Below are positions 18,540-26,766 of a DNA stretch of 33,013 bases, in pieces. A model generated the notes under the pieces. The model searched no databases. It had not been told where the DNA came from and saw only the letters and a list, made by a program, of their open reading frames with translations. The stretch is from the NCBI GenBank assembly GCA_030265885.1, contig JAJDGX010000019.1, positions 1 through 33,013 of the forward strand, in the 5' to 3' direction. The stretch's first letter is position 1. Every line of letters starts with the position of its first letter. The position numbers and the translations under genes are program-made. Origin of the DNA: Ruminococcaceae bacterium OttesenSCG-928-L11. Its GTDB lineage: Bacteria > Bacillota > Clostridia > Oscillospirales > Ruminococcaceae.

Positions 18540-21500
18540 ATGAGTGAAATTCGGCTGAATATAAACGGGCGGGAAGTGAAGGGCCAGGACGGCCAGACTG
18601 TCCTGGAGATCGCCCGCCACAACGGGATTGACATCCCCACCCTCTGTCACGACGACCGGGTGAAAATGTACGGCTCCTGCGGCATCTGCACCGTGGAAAT
18701 GGAGGGCAACCCCCGGCTGCTTCGTTCCTGCTCCACCATGGCTGCCGACGGCATGGTGATCCACACCGACACAGAGCGGGTGCGGAAATCCCGCAAAACC
18801 GCCCTGGAGCTGCTGCTGTCCGACCATACCGGCGACTGCCGCCCCCCCTGTGTGCTGGCCTGCCCCGCCCAGACAGACTGTCAGGGCTACGTGGGCCTTA
18901 TCGCCAACGGCGAATACAGGGAAGCCCTGAAGCTGGTGAAGGATAAAATCCCGCTGCCCGGCTCCATTGGCCGGGTCTGCCCCCACCCCTGCGAGGAGGC
19001 GTGCCGCCGCCAGATGGTGGAGGAGCCCATCAGCATCGCGGCCCTCAAGCAGTTTGTCGCCGACAAGGACATGGCCGACGGCGAACTGTACACAGCGCCT
19101 GTTGCGGCGGATACCGGCAAACAGGTGGCTGTCATCGGCGGCGGCCCCGGCGGCTTGACGGCTGCCTACTTCCTGCGGATGGAGGGCCACGCCGTCACCG
19201 TATACGACGCCATGCCCCAAATGGGCGGCATGCTTCAGTACGGCATCCCCGAATACCGCCTGCCCAAGCAGTACCTGCAGGCGGAGATCGACGCCATCCG
19301 GCAGACCGGCGTGGAGTTCCGCAACGGCGTAAAAATCGGCCGGGATCTGACACTGGAGTATTTGCAGGAAACCTATGACGCCGTCATCGTCGCCGTAGGT
19401 GCCTGGACCAGCACCGGCCTGCGCTGCCCCGGCGAGCAGCTTCAAGGGGTGCTGGGCGGCATCGACTTCCTGCGGGAGGTCTCTTTGGGCATGCCGGTGT
19501 ACGCCGGCAAACGGGTGGCCGTCGTCGGCGGCGGCAACACCGCCATGGACGCCTGTCGCACAGCGGTGCGCCTGGGTGCCGAACAGGTGTACAACATCTA
19601 CCGCCGCACCAAAAACGAGATGCCCGCCGAGGACATCGAGATTCAGGAGGCGGAAGAGGAAGGCGTCATCTTCAAGAATCTGACCAACCCCATCGAGGTG
19701 CTGGGAACAGACGGCAAGGTCACCGGCGTCCGCCTGCAAATCATGGAGCTGGGCGAGCCGGATGCCTCCGGACGCCGGGCACCTGTGGCTGTGGAGGGCA
19801 AGGAGGAGACCATCGAGGTCGACACTGTCATCGTGGCCATCGGCCAAAAGCTGAACGCGGCAGGGCTGGAGGGCATCCAGCTGACCAAATGGGGCACGAT
19901 TTCCGCCGATGAAGCCAGCTTCCGCACCAGCCTGGAGGGCGTATTCGCCATCGGCGACGCCACCAACAAGGGCGCCGACATTGCCATCTCCGCCATCGGC
20001 GAGGCCAAAAAGGCGGCCGCCGTGGTCGACCGGTACCTGTACGGGGAGGACTGCCCCTACGAGGCCCTCTATCTTGTCACCAGCGACCCGGAGGCTGAGC
20101 GGTTCACCAAATACGAAAAGGCTCCCCGGGCCAAAATGCCCCACAAATCCCCTGCACAGCGGCGGGATAATTTCCTGGAAATCAATGAGGGCCTCACAGA
20201 CGAGCAGGCCTGCAAGGAAGCTAACCGCTGCCTGGAATGCGGCTGCCACGACTATTTTGAGTGCAAGCTCATCGACTACGCCAACCGGTATAAGGTGGAG
20301 CCCCAAAAGCTGGCGGGCGAGGTGCACCACCGGACGATTGGGCAGGATCACCCCTACATCACCCGCAACCCGGACAAATGCATCCTCTGCGGGCTGTGCG
20401 TGCGCATCTGCGACGAGGTGGTGGGAGCCACCGCCCTGGGCCTGGCCGACAGAGGCTTCGACGCCGTTGTCAAGCCGGCGCTGGATATGCGCCTGCAGGA
20501 AACCGACTGCGTCTCCTGCGGCCAGTGCGTCAATGTTTGCCCCACCGGCGCCCTTACCGAGACTATGATGACCGCCAAGCAGGTGCCCACCCGGGAATGC
20601 GACACCGAAACCACCTGCTCCTTCTGCAGCGTCGGCTGCCGGACAAAGCTGACCCACACCGGCGATTTGCTGCTTCGCTCTCTTCCCGTCGCCCAGGACA
20701 ACCGGGACGCCCTTCTCTGCATGAAGGGCCGGTTCGGCTTTGGGGAGATAGCAAAGATAGACCGTCTGCACAAGCCCCTCATCCGCCGGGATGGTACCTT
20801 GGACGAGGCCTCCTTCGCGGATGCATACATCTACACCGGCAAAAAGCTCCAATCCATCCAGACCCGCTGCGGCACAGACAGCATCGCCGTGGCAATCTCC
20901 GACCGCTACACCAACGAAGAGGCGTTCCTCCTTCGGGAATACGCCCACAAGACCCTCCACACCGGCCGCGTCTATTCCTTCAACAAGACCACCGGCGGCT
21001 TGGGAGAGGTGCTGGGCAAGGATGCCTCCACGGCGGATTTTGAGGAGCTGGAAAACACCTCCCTCATCCTGATTGTCCAAAGCGACATTCAAAAGCCGCA
21101 CATGGTTGCGGGGCTGCGGATTCGCAAGGCGGCGGAGCGGGGAGCCACGATCGTCGCGGTCAACAGCTTTGCCAGTGCCGTCGACGAGATAGCGGCGATA
21201 AAGGCGGATCCCGGCAAGGATCTCGGCTTCCTCAAGGAACTGCTAAAGGCTGTCATGGAGCAGTCCGACGCCGGAAAAGCCGTGGACGGCTACGCCGAGT
21301 TGGCCGCCTCTCTCGCGTCTGTCCAGCCCGGTGACATGGCCAAGACCATCGCCGGGGAATACGTGAACGCCCAAAAGGCTGTCATCGTGTTCGAGCAGAG
21401 CAAGCTGACCGTCGACGCCCAACGGCTGCTGGGGGACATTGCCCTCTGCGGCGGCCACGCCTTTGGTGCCCGCAACGGCGTCATCCAGCTGAAACCCAAC

Positions 21501-22013
21501 GCCAACTCCCAGGGCCTCAGCGATTTGGACATCGGAGATGGGGCGGAGCTGAGAGCCGCCATCGCAGACGGCAGCGTCAAGGGCCTCATCATCTTCGGTG
21601 AGGATGTGCCGGATCTGGATGTGTCCGGCTTGGAGTTCCTGGCCGTGCAGGATTTGCAGGTGACCCAGACTGCGGCAAAGGCCGATGCGGTATTCCCCGG
21701 CCAAAGCTTTGCCGAGGTAAACGGCACCTTCACCAACGCGGTGGGGACCGTGCAGCAGGTGACCCAGGCAGTTCCGTCGCAGATGGAGCAGTCCAACTTC
21801 GACATTGTCATGGGGCTGGATGCAGTTGCCGGCAGCCGCCTGCGGTTCCGCAGCATGGAGGATGTCGCAGTCGCCATGCACCACCGGGAGCAGCCCCAGA
21901 CCACTGCTGCCAAACTGGTTGCCGCCACAGGCGACCAGCTGAGCCGTGCCGCCGCCAACACCAACGCCCTCTACAATTCCCTGATGGCCTTTGCCATGGA
22001 AAGAGGCCTGTAA
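18540..22013 (+). CDS. fusion of NuoG-type [2Fe-2S] ferredoxin, GltD/NfnB-like FAD/NAD(P) oxidoreductase, 2x[4Fe-4S], and truncated molybdopterin-oxidoreductase-like domain (StnA-like)
   Basis: CHDDRVKMYGSCGICTVEMEGNPRLLRSC; DCRPPCVLACPAQTDCQGYV...VCPHPCEEACRR; GGGPGGLTAAYFLRMEGHAVTVYDAMPQMGGMLQYGIPEYRLPK; VVGGGNTAMDACRTAVRLGAEQVYNIYRR; CILCGLCVRICDE...CVSCGQCVNVCPTGAL; CSFCSVGC. ATG 18540 has a better-spaced ggag than 18525. Confidence 0.93.
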   Translation: MSEIRLNINGREVKGQDGQTVLEIARHNGIDIPTLCHDDRVKMYGSCGICTVEMEGNPRLLRSCSTMAADGMVIHTDTERVRKSRKTALELLLSDHTGDCRPPCVLACPAQTDCQGYVGLIANGEYREALKLVKDKIPLPGSIGRVCPHPCEEACRRQMVEEPISIAALKQFVADKDMADGELYTAPVAADTGKQVAVIGGGPGGLTAAYFLRMEGHAVTVYDAMPQMGGMLQYGIPEYRLPKQYLQAEIDAIRQTGVEFRNGVKIGRDLTLEYLQETYDAVIVAVGAWTSTGLRCPGEQLQGVLGGIDFLREVSLGMPVYAGKRVAVVGGGNTAMDACRTAVRLGAEQVYNIYRRTKNEMPAEDIEIQEAEEEGVIFKNLTNPIEVLGTDGKVTGVRLQIMELGEPDASGRRAPVAVEGKEETIEVDTVIVAIGQKLNAAGLEGIQLTKWGTISADEASFRTSLEGVFAIGDATNKGADIAISAIGEAKKAAAVVDRYLYGEDCPYEALYLVTSDPEAERFTKYEKAPRAKMPHKSPAQRRDNFLEINEGLTDEQACKEANRCLECGCHDYFECKLIDYANRYKVEPQKLAGEVHHRTIGQDHPYITRNPDKCILCGLCVRICDEVVGATALGLADRGFDAVVKPALDMRLQETDCVSCGQCVNVCPTGALTETMMTAKQVPTRECDTETTCSFCSVGCRTKLTHTGDLLLRSLPVAQDNRDALLCMKGRFGFGEIAKIDRLHKPLIRRDGTLDEASFADAYIYTGKKLQSIQTRCGTDSIAVAISDRYTNEEAFLLREYAHKTLHTGRVYSFNKTTGGLGEVLGKDASTADFEELENTSLILIVQSDIQKPHMVAGLRIRKAAERGATIVAVNSFASAVDEIAAIKADPGKDLGFLKELLKAVMEQSDAGKAVDGYAELAASLASVQPGDMAKTIAGEYVNAQKAVIVFEQSKLTVDAQRLLGDIALCGGHAFGARNGVIQLKPNANSQGLSDLDIGDGAELRAAIADGSVKGLIIFGEDVPDLDVSGLEFLAVQDLQVTQTAAKADAVFPGQSFAEVNGTFTNAVGTVQQVTQAVPSQMEQSNFDIVMGLDAVAGSRLRFRSMEDVAVAMHHREQPQTTAAKLVAATGDQLSRAAANTNALYNSLMAFAMERGL

Positions 22014-22030
22014 TCACATAGCACAGAAAA

Positions 22031-22066
22031 AGAACTGCCTTCCCCTTTACCGGAGAAGGCAGTTCT
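22031..22066. terminator. bidirectional terminator between convergent stnA-like and trx genes
   Basis: AGAACTGCCTTC-ccctttaccgga-GAAGGCAGTTCT (12-bp perfect stem), A-rich on the left and T-rich on the right flank. Confidence 0.8.
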
Positions 22067-22094
22067 CTTCATTTTGAATGGATAGGGGAGACAA

Positions 22095-22406
22095 TCAGCA
22101 GTATTTGTCGACTGCTTCGACTACCTCGGCTTTTTTGCGCACGCCGACCAGCCGCTCCACTTCCTTGCCCCCCTTGAAAATGACCAGGGTGGGGATGCTG
22201 GATACGCCGTACTCAATGGCCAAATCCCGCTCCTCATCGATATTGACCTTCCCAAAGTTGGCCTTGCCGTCCATTTCGCCGGCAATTTCCTCTACAACAG
22301 GGGCGAATACCTGGCAGGGCATGCACCAGGTCGCCCAAAAATCCACCACAGTGGGCACATCCTGCCCGATGGTCTCCAGAAACGCGCTTTTGTTCAGTTC
22401 CGTCAT
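22095..22406 (-). CDS. thioredoxin with WCMPC active site
   Basis: TVVDFWATWCMPCQVFAPVVEEIAGEM...VSSIPTLVIFKGGKEVERLVGV. Confidence 0.93.
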   Translation of the reverse strand: MTELNKSAFLETIGQDVPTVVDFWATWCMPCQVFAPVVEEIAGEMDGKANFGKVNIDEERDLAIEYGVSSIPTLVIFKGGKEVERLVGVRKKAEVVEAVDKYC

Positions 22407-22448
22407 TTTTATACATCCTTTCCAATTTGTTGTCGATGGAGTGATTGG

Positions 22449-23342
22449 TTACTCTGCGTGGGTGTGCTTTTGGATATCGATATATGCCGCCGCGTTGAGT
22501 GCGGCAGTCTGGCCCTGTCCCGCCGCCCGCATGTACTGGTGGGGCTTGCCGGTGCAGTCGCCGGCGGCGTAACAGCCGGGCAGATTGGTCTGCATGGCCG
22601 CGTCCACCTTGATGAACCCGTTTTCCGTCTCCAGCCCCGGCACCAGAGAGGCGGGGGCAATGGTCTCCCGCAGCAAAAATACGCCGTCAACCGCAAGGGT
22701 TCGATTGTTCAGGATCAGCTGCTCCACCTTTCCCGAGCCGGTGATTTCCACCGGGACATCGTCCACCACCTCCACACGGCTGTCGAGAGGGCGGGTAAAT
22801 GCCTTGCCGGGGACAAAATACACCTTGACCGCAACATCGCAGACAAAGTTGGCCTCCTCCACCGATTCGTCGGTATAGCCGACAATGGCTACGGTGCGAT
22901 CCCGGTACAGCGGCGCGTCGCAGGTGGCGCAATAGCCGACGCCTCGTCCCAGAAACTCCGCCTCACCGGGCAGATCCTTGCTGTTAAAGACCCCGGGGCA
23001 CAGAATGACCGTGGTGGCCTCCAGCGTGCGGTGTGCAGTGGCAAGGGAGAAATACTCCCCCATGGGATACACAGTGGTAACCTGCTCCGGCACAATTTCT
23101 ATCGCCATTTGCTCCAAATGCTCCCGAAAGCGGGCGGCGAGATCCCCGCCGGAAATTCCCGGCAGCCCCAGATAATTGTTGATCCGAGGTGCCAATGTAA
23201 TTTTGTTGCTCAAATCCGCCGCCCCAAACAGGAGGAAATCCTTCTGGCGGATTTTCAGATTCAGGGCGGCTTCCAGCCCGGCGGGGCCGCTTCCGATGAT
23301 CACAGAATCCAGTCTGGCCGTAGTATCAGCTCCTTGCTCCAA
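22449..23342 (-). CDS. thioredoxin-reductase-like FAD flavoprotein lacking NADPH-binding motifs (candidate ferredoxin-dependent FFTR)
   Basis: DSVIIGSGPAGLEAALNL, GVGYCATCDAPLYRDRTVAIVGYTDESVEEANFV, LPGCYAAGDCTGKPHQYMRAAGQGQTAALNAAAYI; no GxGxxA or HRRxxxR in the second nucleotide-binding region. Confidence 0.88.
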   Translation of the reverse strand: MEQGADTTARLDSVIIGSGPAGLEAALNLKIRQKDFLLFGAADLSNKITLAPRINNYLGLPGISGGDLAARFREHLEQMAIEIVPEQVTTVYPMGEYFSLATAHRTLEATTVILCPGVFNSKDLPGEAEFLGRGVGYCATCDAPLYRDRTVAIVGYTDESVEEANFVCDVAVKVYFVPGKAFTRPLDSRVEVVDDVPVEITGSGKVEQLILNNRTLAVDGVFLLRETIAPASLVPGLETENGFIKVDAAMQTNLPGCYAAGDCTGKPHQYMRAAGQGQTAALNAAAYIDIQKHTHAE

Positions 23343-23412
23343 TTGCTATATGCGAATGCGCGGCCGCTGTCGTCCTCTGCCGAGAAATGGAATCACTCGC
23401 TATAGTATCTCT

Positions 23413-23441
23413 ATTCTATTGCAGGTTCATACCTTTTTCAA
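23413..23441 (-). promoter_or_regulatory. candidate sigma-A promoter for the trxR-like/trx operon
   Basis: Minus strand TTGAAA (23441-23436), 17 nt, TAGAAT (23418-23413). Confidence 0.5.
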
Positions 23442-23503
23442 GTACCGGGCCGAAAACAATGTGGGTATTTTTTATTTTTGGTACTGTACAGGCGGTTTTG
23501 CCG

Positions 23504-23523
23504 CACAATTCGCCTCAATTGTG
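23504..23523. promoter_or_regulatory. inverted repeat CACAATT-N6-AATTGTG upstream of the GH25 gene promoter
   Basis: Perfect 7-bp arms, 12 nt upstream of the candidate -35. Confidence 0.45.
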
Positions 23524-23534
23524 TGACCGACGCC

Positions 23535-23575
23535 TTGCCAACCAAGGATACAATTTGCTATAATAATAGCAAATT
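23535..23575 (+). promoter_or_regulatory. candidate sigma-A promoter of the GH25 gene with -10 embedded in a perfect palindrome
   Basis: TTGCCA (23535-23540), 18 nt, TATAAT (23559-23564); AATTTGCTAT-aata-ATAGCAAATT spans 23552-23575. Confidence 0.6.
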
Positions 23576-23613
23576 CTGTCGAAGGACAAATTCAAACAAG
23601 CAGGAGGGGTAGC

Positions 23614-25005
23614 GTGAAACGAAGCGGTCTCAGACCAAACCGAACAAGATGTATGGCAATGCTTGCGGTATTGACGATTCTAATCAGCGTATTGTTTCCC
23701 GGCTTTCAGGCGGACGCTGCGACAATAAAAATCAAAACTGGTAAAACCTCATATACGGCGAAAAACGCCATGCTGGGCATCGACGTGTCCCGCTGGCAGG
23801 GCAGCATCAACTGGAAAAAGGTTGCGGCAACGGATGTGCAGTTTGTGTTTGCCCGGGCATCCTGCGGCACCGACACCGATGCCTATTTTGTTCAGAACGC
23901 CCAGGGCGCCTACGATAACAAGCTTCACATCGGCGCGTACCACTACGCCATGTTCAAGGACAGCGCCTCTGTAAAAAAAGAAGCCGCCGTCTTTCTCAAG
24001 CAGCTCAAAAAAGTCAAGCTGACCTACCCGGTGGTACTGGATATCGAAAATCACTACGGCCTCAGCAAATCCAAGCTGACAACGCTGTCCCTGCAGTTTA
24101 TGAAGATACTGGAGGACGCGGGCTACACCGTCATGATCTATACATACCAAAACTTCTTTACCGGCCGGCTGAACCTCTCCAAGCTGGAGGGCTACGACCG
24201 GTGGGCGGCCAATTACTCGGACAAGCCAACCGGCGTCAATTACGCCATCTGGCAGTTTTCCAGCCGGGGCAAGGTCAACGGAATCAACGGCAACGTGGAT
24301 TTGAACGTGGCGTTGAAAAACGTCGCCACCAAGAAAATTGCCGGCAACACCAAAACCTCCAAGGACAAGACGATTTCCGTGAGCGTCTCCACAATGTCCA
24401 CCTCCGGCAGTTCCTCCTCCGGCACCACCAAAACCAACACAAACAAGACCAACACCACCAATACCACCAAGACAAATACCTCAACGAACACCACCAAGAC
24501 CAACACATCGTCGTCCTCGTCCACCGCCGCGCCCAAGCCATCGACGAGCACGCCGTCCTCCCCAAAGCCCACCGAGCCAAAGACAGACTCCGGCTCCGCC
24601 ATATCGGGCACCGAGCGAACCGCCTTCCAATTCCTCAACGAATACTACGGCTTCGATTTCCATCCCGACGCCCCGGTGGACGTTGACGAAATCGACATGG
24701 CCCTGTTCAAGGCGTTCCAAATGGAACTGAACAAGCAGTTTGGCACCAAGCTGGAAGTCAACGGCTACCTGGGCGATACGGAGCTGACCGAGCTTTCCAC
24801 CATGAAATTTACCCGTGACAAAACGAAGGGACGGGTCACCACCCTGATTCAAATCCGGCTCTTCTACATGGACTACCTCAGCGAATTGACCGGCGTGTAC
24901 GACAACAAGATGATCGAGGCGATTCAGGATTTGCAGATTGCCTGCAACCTGGAGCCCAGCGGCAGCATGACCAAGGATACCTGGATGGAGATTCTGGCAT
25001 TGTAA
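23614..25005 (+). CDS. secreted GH25 lysozyme-like muramidase with T/N/S-rich linker and C-terminal peptidoglycan-binding-like domain
   Basis: GTG start after aggagggg; signal peptide; LGIDVSRWQGSINWKKVAATDVQFVFARASCGT, YPVVLDIENHYG, YDRWAANYSDKPTGVNYAIWQFSSRGKVNGINGNVDLNVA. Confidence 0.9.
   Translation: MKRSGLRPNRTRCMAMLAVLTILISVLFPGFQADAATIKIKTGKTSYTAKNAMLGIDVSRWQGSINWKKVAATDVQFVFARASCGTDTDAYFVQNAQGAYDNKLHIGAYHYAMFKDSASVKKEAAVFLKQLKKVKLTYPVVLDIENHYGLSKSKLTTLSLQFMKILEDAGYTVMIYTYQNFFTGRLNLSKLEGYDRWAANYSDKPTGVNYAIWQFSSRGKVNGINGNVDLNVALKNVATKKIAGNTKTSKDKTISVSVSTMSTSGSSSSGTTKTNTNKTNTTNTTKTNTSTNTTKTNTSSSSSTAAPKPSTSTPSSPKPTEPKTDSGSAISGTERTAFQFLNEYYGFDFHPDAPVDVDEIDMALFKAFQMELNKQFGTKLEVNGYLGDTELTELSTMKFTRDKTKGRVTTLIQIRLFYMDYLSELTGVYDNKMIEAIQDLQIACNLEPSGSMTKDTWMEILAL
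24415..24530 (+). repeat. imperfect coding repeats encoding TKTNT(S/N)-type linker
   Basis: Translates to TKTNTNKTNTTNTTKTNTSTNTTKTNTSSSSS; repeated accaccaagac/aacac units. Confidence 0.6.
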
Positions 25006-25010
25006 CCGGC

Positions 25011-25047
25011 GGCGGAAATCCTTTTTCGAGGGGATTTCCGCCTTTTT
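25011..25047 (+). terminator. intrinsic terminator of the GH25 gene
   Basis: GGCGGAAATCC-tttttcgagg-GGATTTCCGCC followed by TTTTT. Confidence 0.85.
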
Positions 25048-25136
25048 GCGCCGCCAACGCCGGCCCATCTGCGGGATTTTGTGTAATGCGGATAGGTTTC
25101 ATTTTATTTGCCCGCAAAGTTGGGTGAAATTTTGTA

Positions 25137-25165
25137 TTGTAACAAATGAATAATCGGTGTATTAT
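25137..25165 (+). promoter_or_regulatory. candidate sigma-A promoter of the G1P-dehydrogenase-like gene
   Basis: TTGTAA (25137-25142), 17 nt, TATTAT (25160-25165). Confidence 0.45.
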
Positions 25166-25268
25166 TTATGTATTGTGAAGGATTCGACGAACAGGGCTTT
25201 GTGAAAAGTACGCTTACTTTGACGCAAAGCTATTTTGCTGCCTATATCAATGAAAAGGGGCCTGTGCA

Positions 25269-26531
25269 ATGAATGTGGATCTGCATCAATTTAGTGGGGC
25301 ATGCCGTTGCGGTGAGGAACACCGCCTTCTGACAAAATACATTCGAATCGAAAAGGGCATCGTCGCCAAGCTGGGGGAGATTGTTGATTCCCTTGGCCTG
25401 CCCAAGCGCTGCTGCATTGTGTGCGACAGCAACACCAACGTCTTTGCCGCCCTGGCGGGCAAGGCGCTGGGCGACAGACTGCATCCCCTGCGGCCCGCCA
25501 TCGTGCTTAACCCCGACAACCTCCACGCGGACGAGATTGCCGTGGAGCGGGTTATGACACAGCTTGCCGTGGATACCGGCTGGCTGTTGGCCGTCGGCTC
25601 CGGCACCATTCACGACGTTACCCGGTACGTGGCGACTCAAAAGGGGATTCCCTTTGTATCCTTTCCCACGGCGGCCAGTGTGGACGGCTTTGTCTCCACC
25701 GTGTGCGCCATGACCTGGAAGGGCTTCAAGACCACCATCATTGGCTCCGCGCCGGTTGCGGTCATCGCTGATACCGATATTTTCGCCAACGCGCCCTATC
25801 GCCTGACCGCGTCGGGAATCGGCGATGTTCTGGGCAAATACACAGCCCTGGCCGACTGGGAAATCGCCCACATCCTCACCGGTGAGCCCATTTGCCGGGA
25901 CATCTACGCCATATCGGAGCAGGCTGTCCGCGAGGTGCGGGAGAATCTGGACGGAATCCGCGCCATGGAGCCGGAGGCCTGTGAAAAGCTGCTCCACGCC
26001 CTGCTGATGACCGGTATCGCCATGCAGCTGTGGAACGACTCCCGGCCCGCGTCGGGATCGGAGCACCACTTCTCTCATTTCTGGGAGATGGAGCGAATCA
26101 ATAAAAAGCTGGACGCTCTCCACGGGGAAAAGGTCGGCATCGGCCTGCTGCTGGCGATGGACTATTATCATAGGCTGGGCGAGGTCGACGACATTGCGTC
26201 CCATCTGGTTGCCTACTCGGGCCTGCCGGAGGAGGGACTTCGCCGGATATACGGCGAGCTGTTTGAATCCACCATGGAAGAAAACACGCCGGATCCCCTG
26301 CCGGAAATTGACCGGGACACTCTCATTGAGAAATGGCCGCAGATAGCGGCGGTACTGCGGGGACTCCCCGATTTGGACGAACTGCGCGCCGATATGAAGA
26401 AGGCGGCCTGCATGACGGAACTGGAGCAAATCGGCTTGGATGCATCCTGCATAGCCGACAGCGCGACCTACTCTCCCTATGTTCGCAACCGCATGACCGC
26501 AATGCGCCTGCGCAAGCTGACTGACCTGTAA
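25269..26531 (+). CDS. sn-glycerol-1-phosphate dehydrogenase-like protein (AraM/EgsA family)
   Basis: LLAVGSGTIHDVTRYVATQKGIPFVSFPTAASVDGFVSTVCAM, ADTDIFANAPYRLTASGIGDVLGKYTALADW, SGSEHHFSHFWEM, HGEKVGIGLLLAM. Confidence 0.85.
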   Translation: MNVDLHQFSGACRCGEEHRLLTKYIRIEKGIVAKLGEIVDSLGLPKRCCIVCDSNTNVFAALAGKALGDRLHPLRPAIVLNPDNLHADEIAVERVMTQLAVDTGWLLAVGSGTIHDVTRYVATQKGIPFVSFPTAASVDGFVSTVCAMTWKGFKTTIIGSAPVAVIADTDIFANAPYRLTASGIGDVLGKYTALADWEIAHILTGEPICRDIYAISEQAVREVRENLDGIRAMEPEACEKLLHALLMTGIAMQLWNDSRPASGSEHHFSHFWEMERINKKLDALHGEKVGIGLLLAMDYYHRLGEVDDIASHLVAYSGLPEEGLRRIYGELFESTMEENTPDPLPEIDRDTLIEKWPQIAAVLRGLPDLDELRADMKKAACMTELEQIGLDASCIADSATYSPYVRNRMTAMRLRKLTDL

Positions 26532-26549
26532 CTAACGCTCCGTTGTCTT

Positions 26550-26579
26550 AAAAAATCCGGGATTTTCCCGGATTTTTTT
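26550..26579 (+). terminator. intrinsic terminator of the G1P-dehydrogenase-like gene
   Basis: AAAAAATCCGGG-atttt-CCCGGATTTTTT plus extra T. Confidence 0.9.
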
Positions 26580-26640
26580 GCATCCCGGCCCAATTGCCGG
26601 ACAAACTAACGACAGAACCCAATCAACCTCTGCAATTGTG

Positions 26641-26682
26641 ACAAAACTGTGAAAGAAATGTTGATAAAATACACAGTTTTGT
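26641..26682. promoter_or_regulatory. perfect inverted repeat immediately upstream of the PRTase-like gene promoter
   Basis: ACAAAACTGTG (26641-26651), 20 nt, CACAGTTTTGT (26672-26682); ends 1 nt before the candidate -35. Confidence 0.55.
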
Positions 26683-26683
26683 A

Positions 26684-26712
26684 TTGATTTATACACAAAT
26701 ATATGGTAACAT
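26684..26712 (+). promoter_or_regulatory. candidate sigma-A promoter of the PRTase-like gene
   Basis: TTGATT (26684-26689), 17 nt, TATGG-TAACAT (-10 26707-26712, extended TGn). Confidence 0.5.
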
Positions 26713-26766
26713 TTTACTACGGTACATTCCGAACAGGAGAAGCCAACATCGAAAGGAGGCTGTCTG

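Noticed and set aside
18471-21101. 876-aa antisense ORF across the StnA-like gene
   Set aside because: Same shadow effect; composition (G/V/H/L-rich) is typical of reverse-complemented coding DNA.
24240-24638. Hydrophobic antisense ORF (VLVVLVLFVLVLVV) resembling a membrane protein
   Set aside because: Artifact of reading the T/N/S-rich linker repeats of the GH25 gene on the opposite strand.
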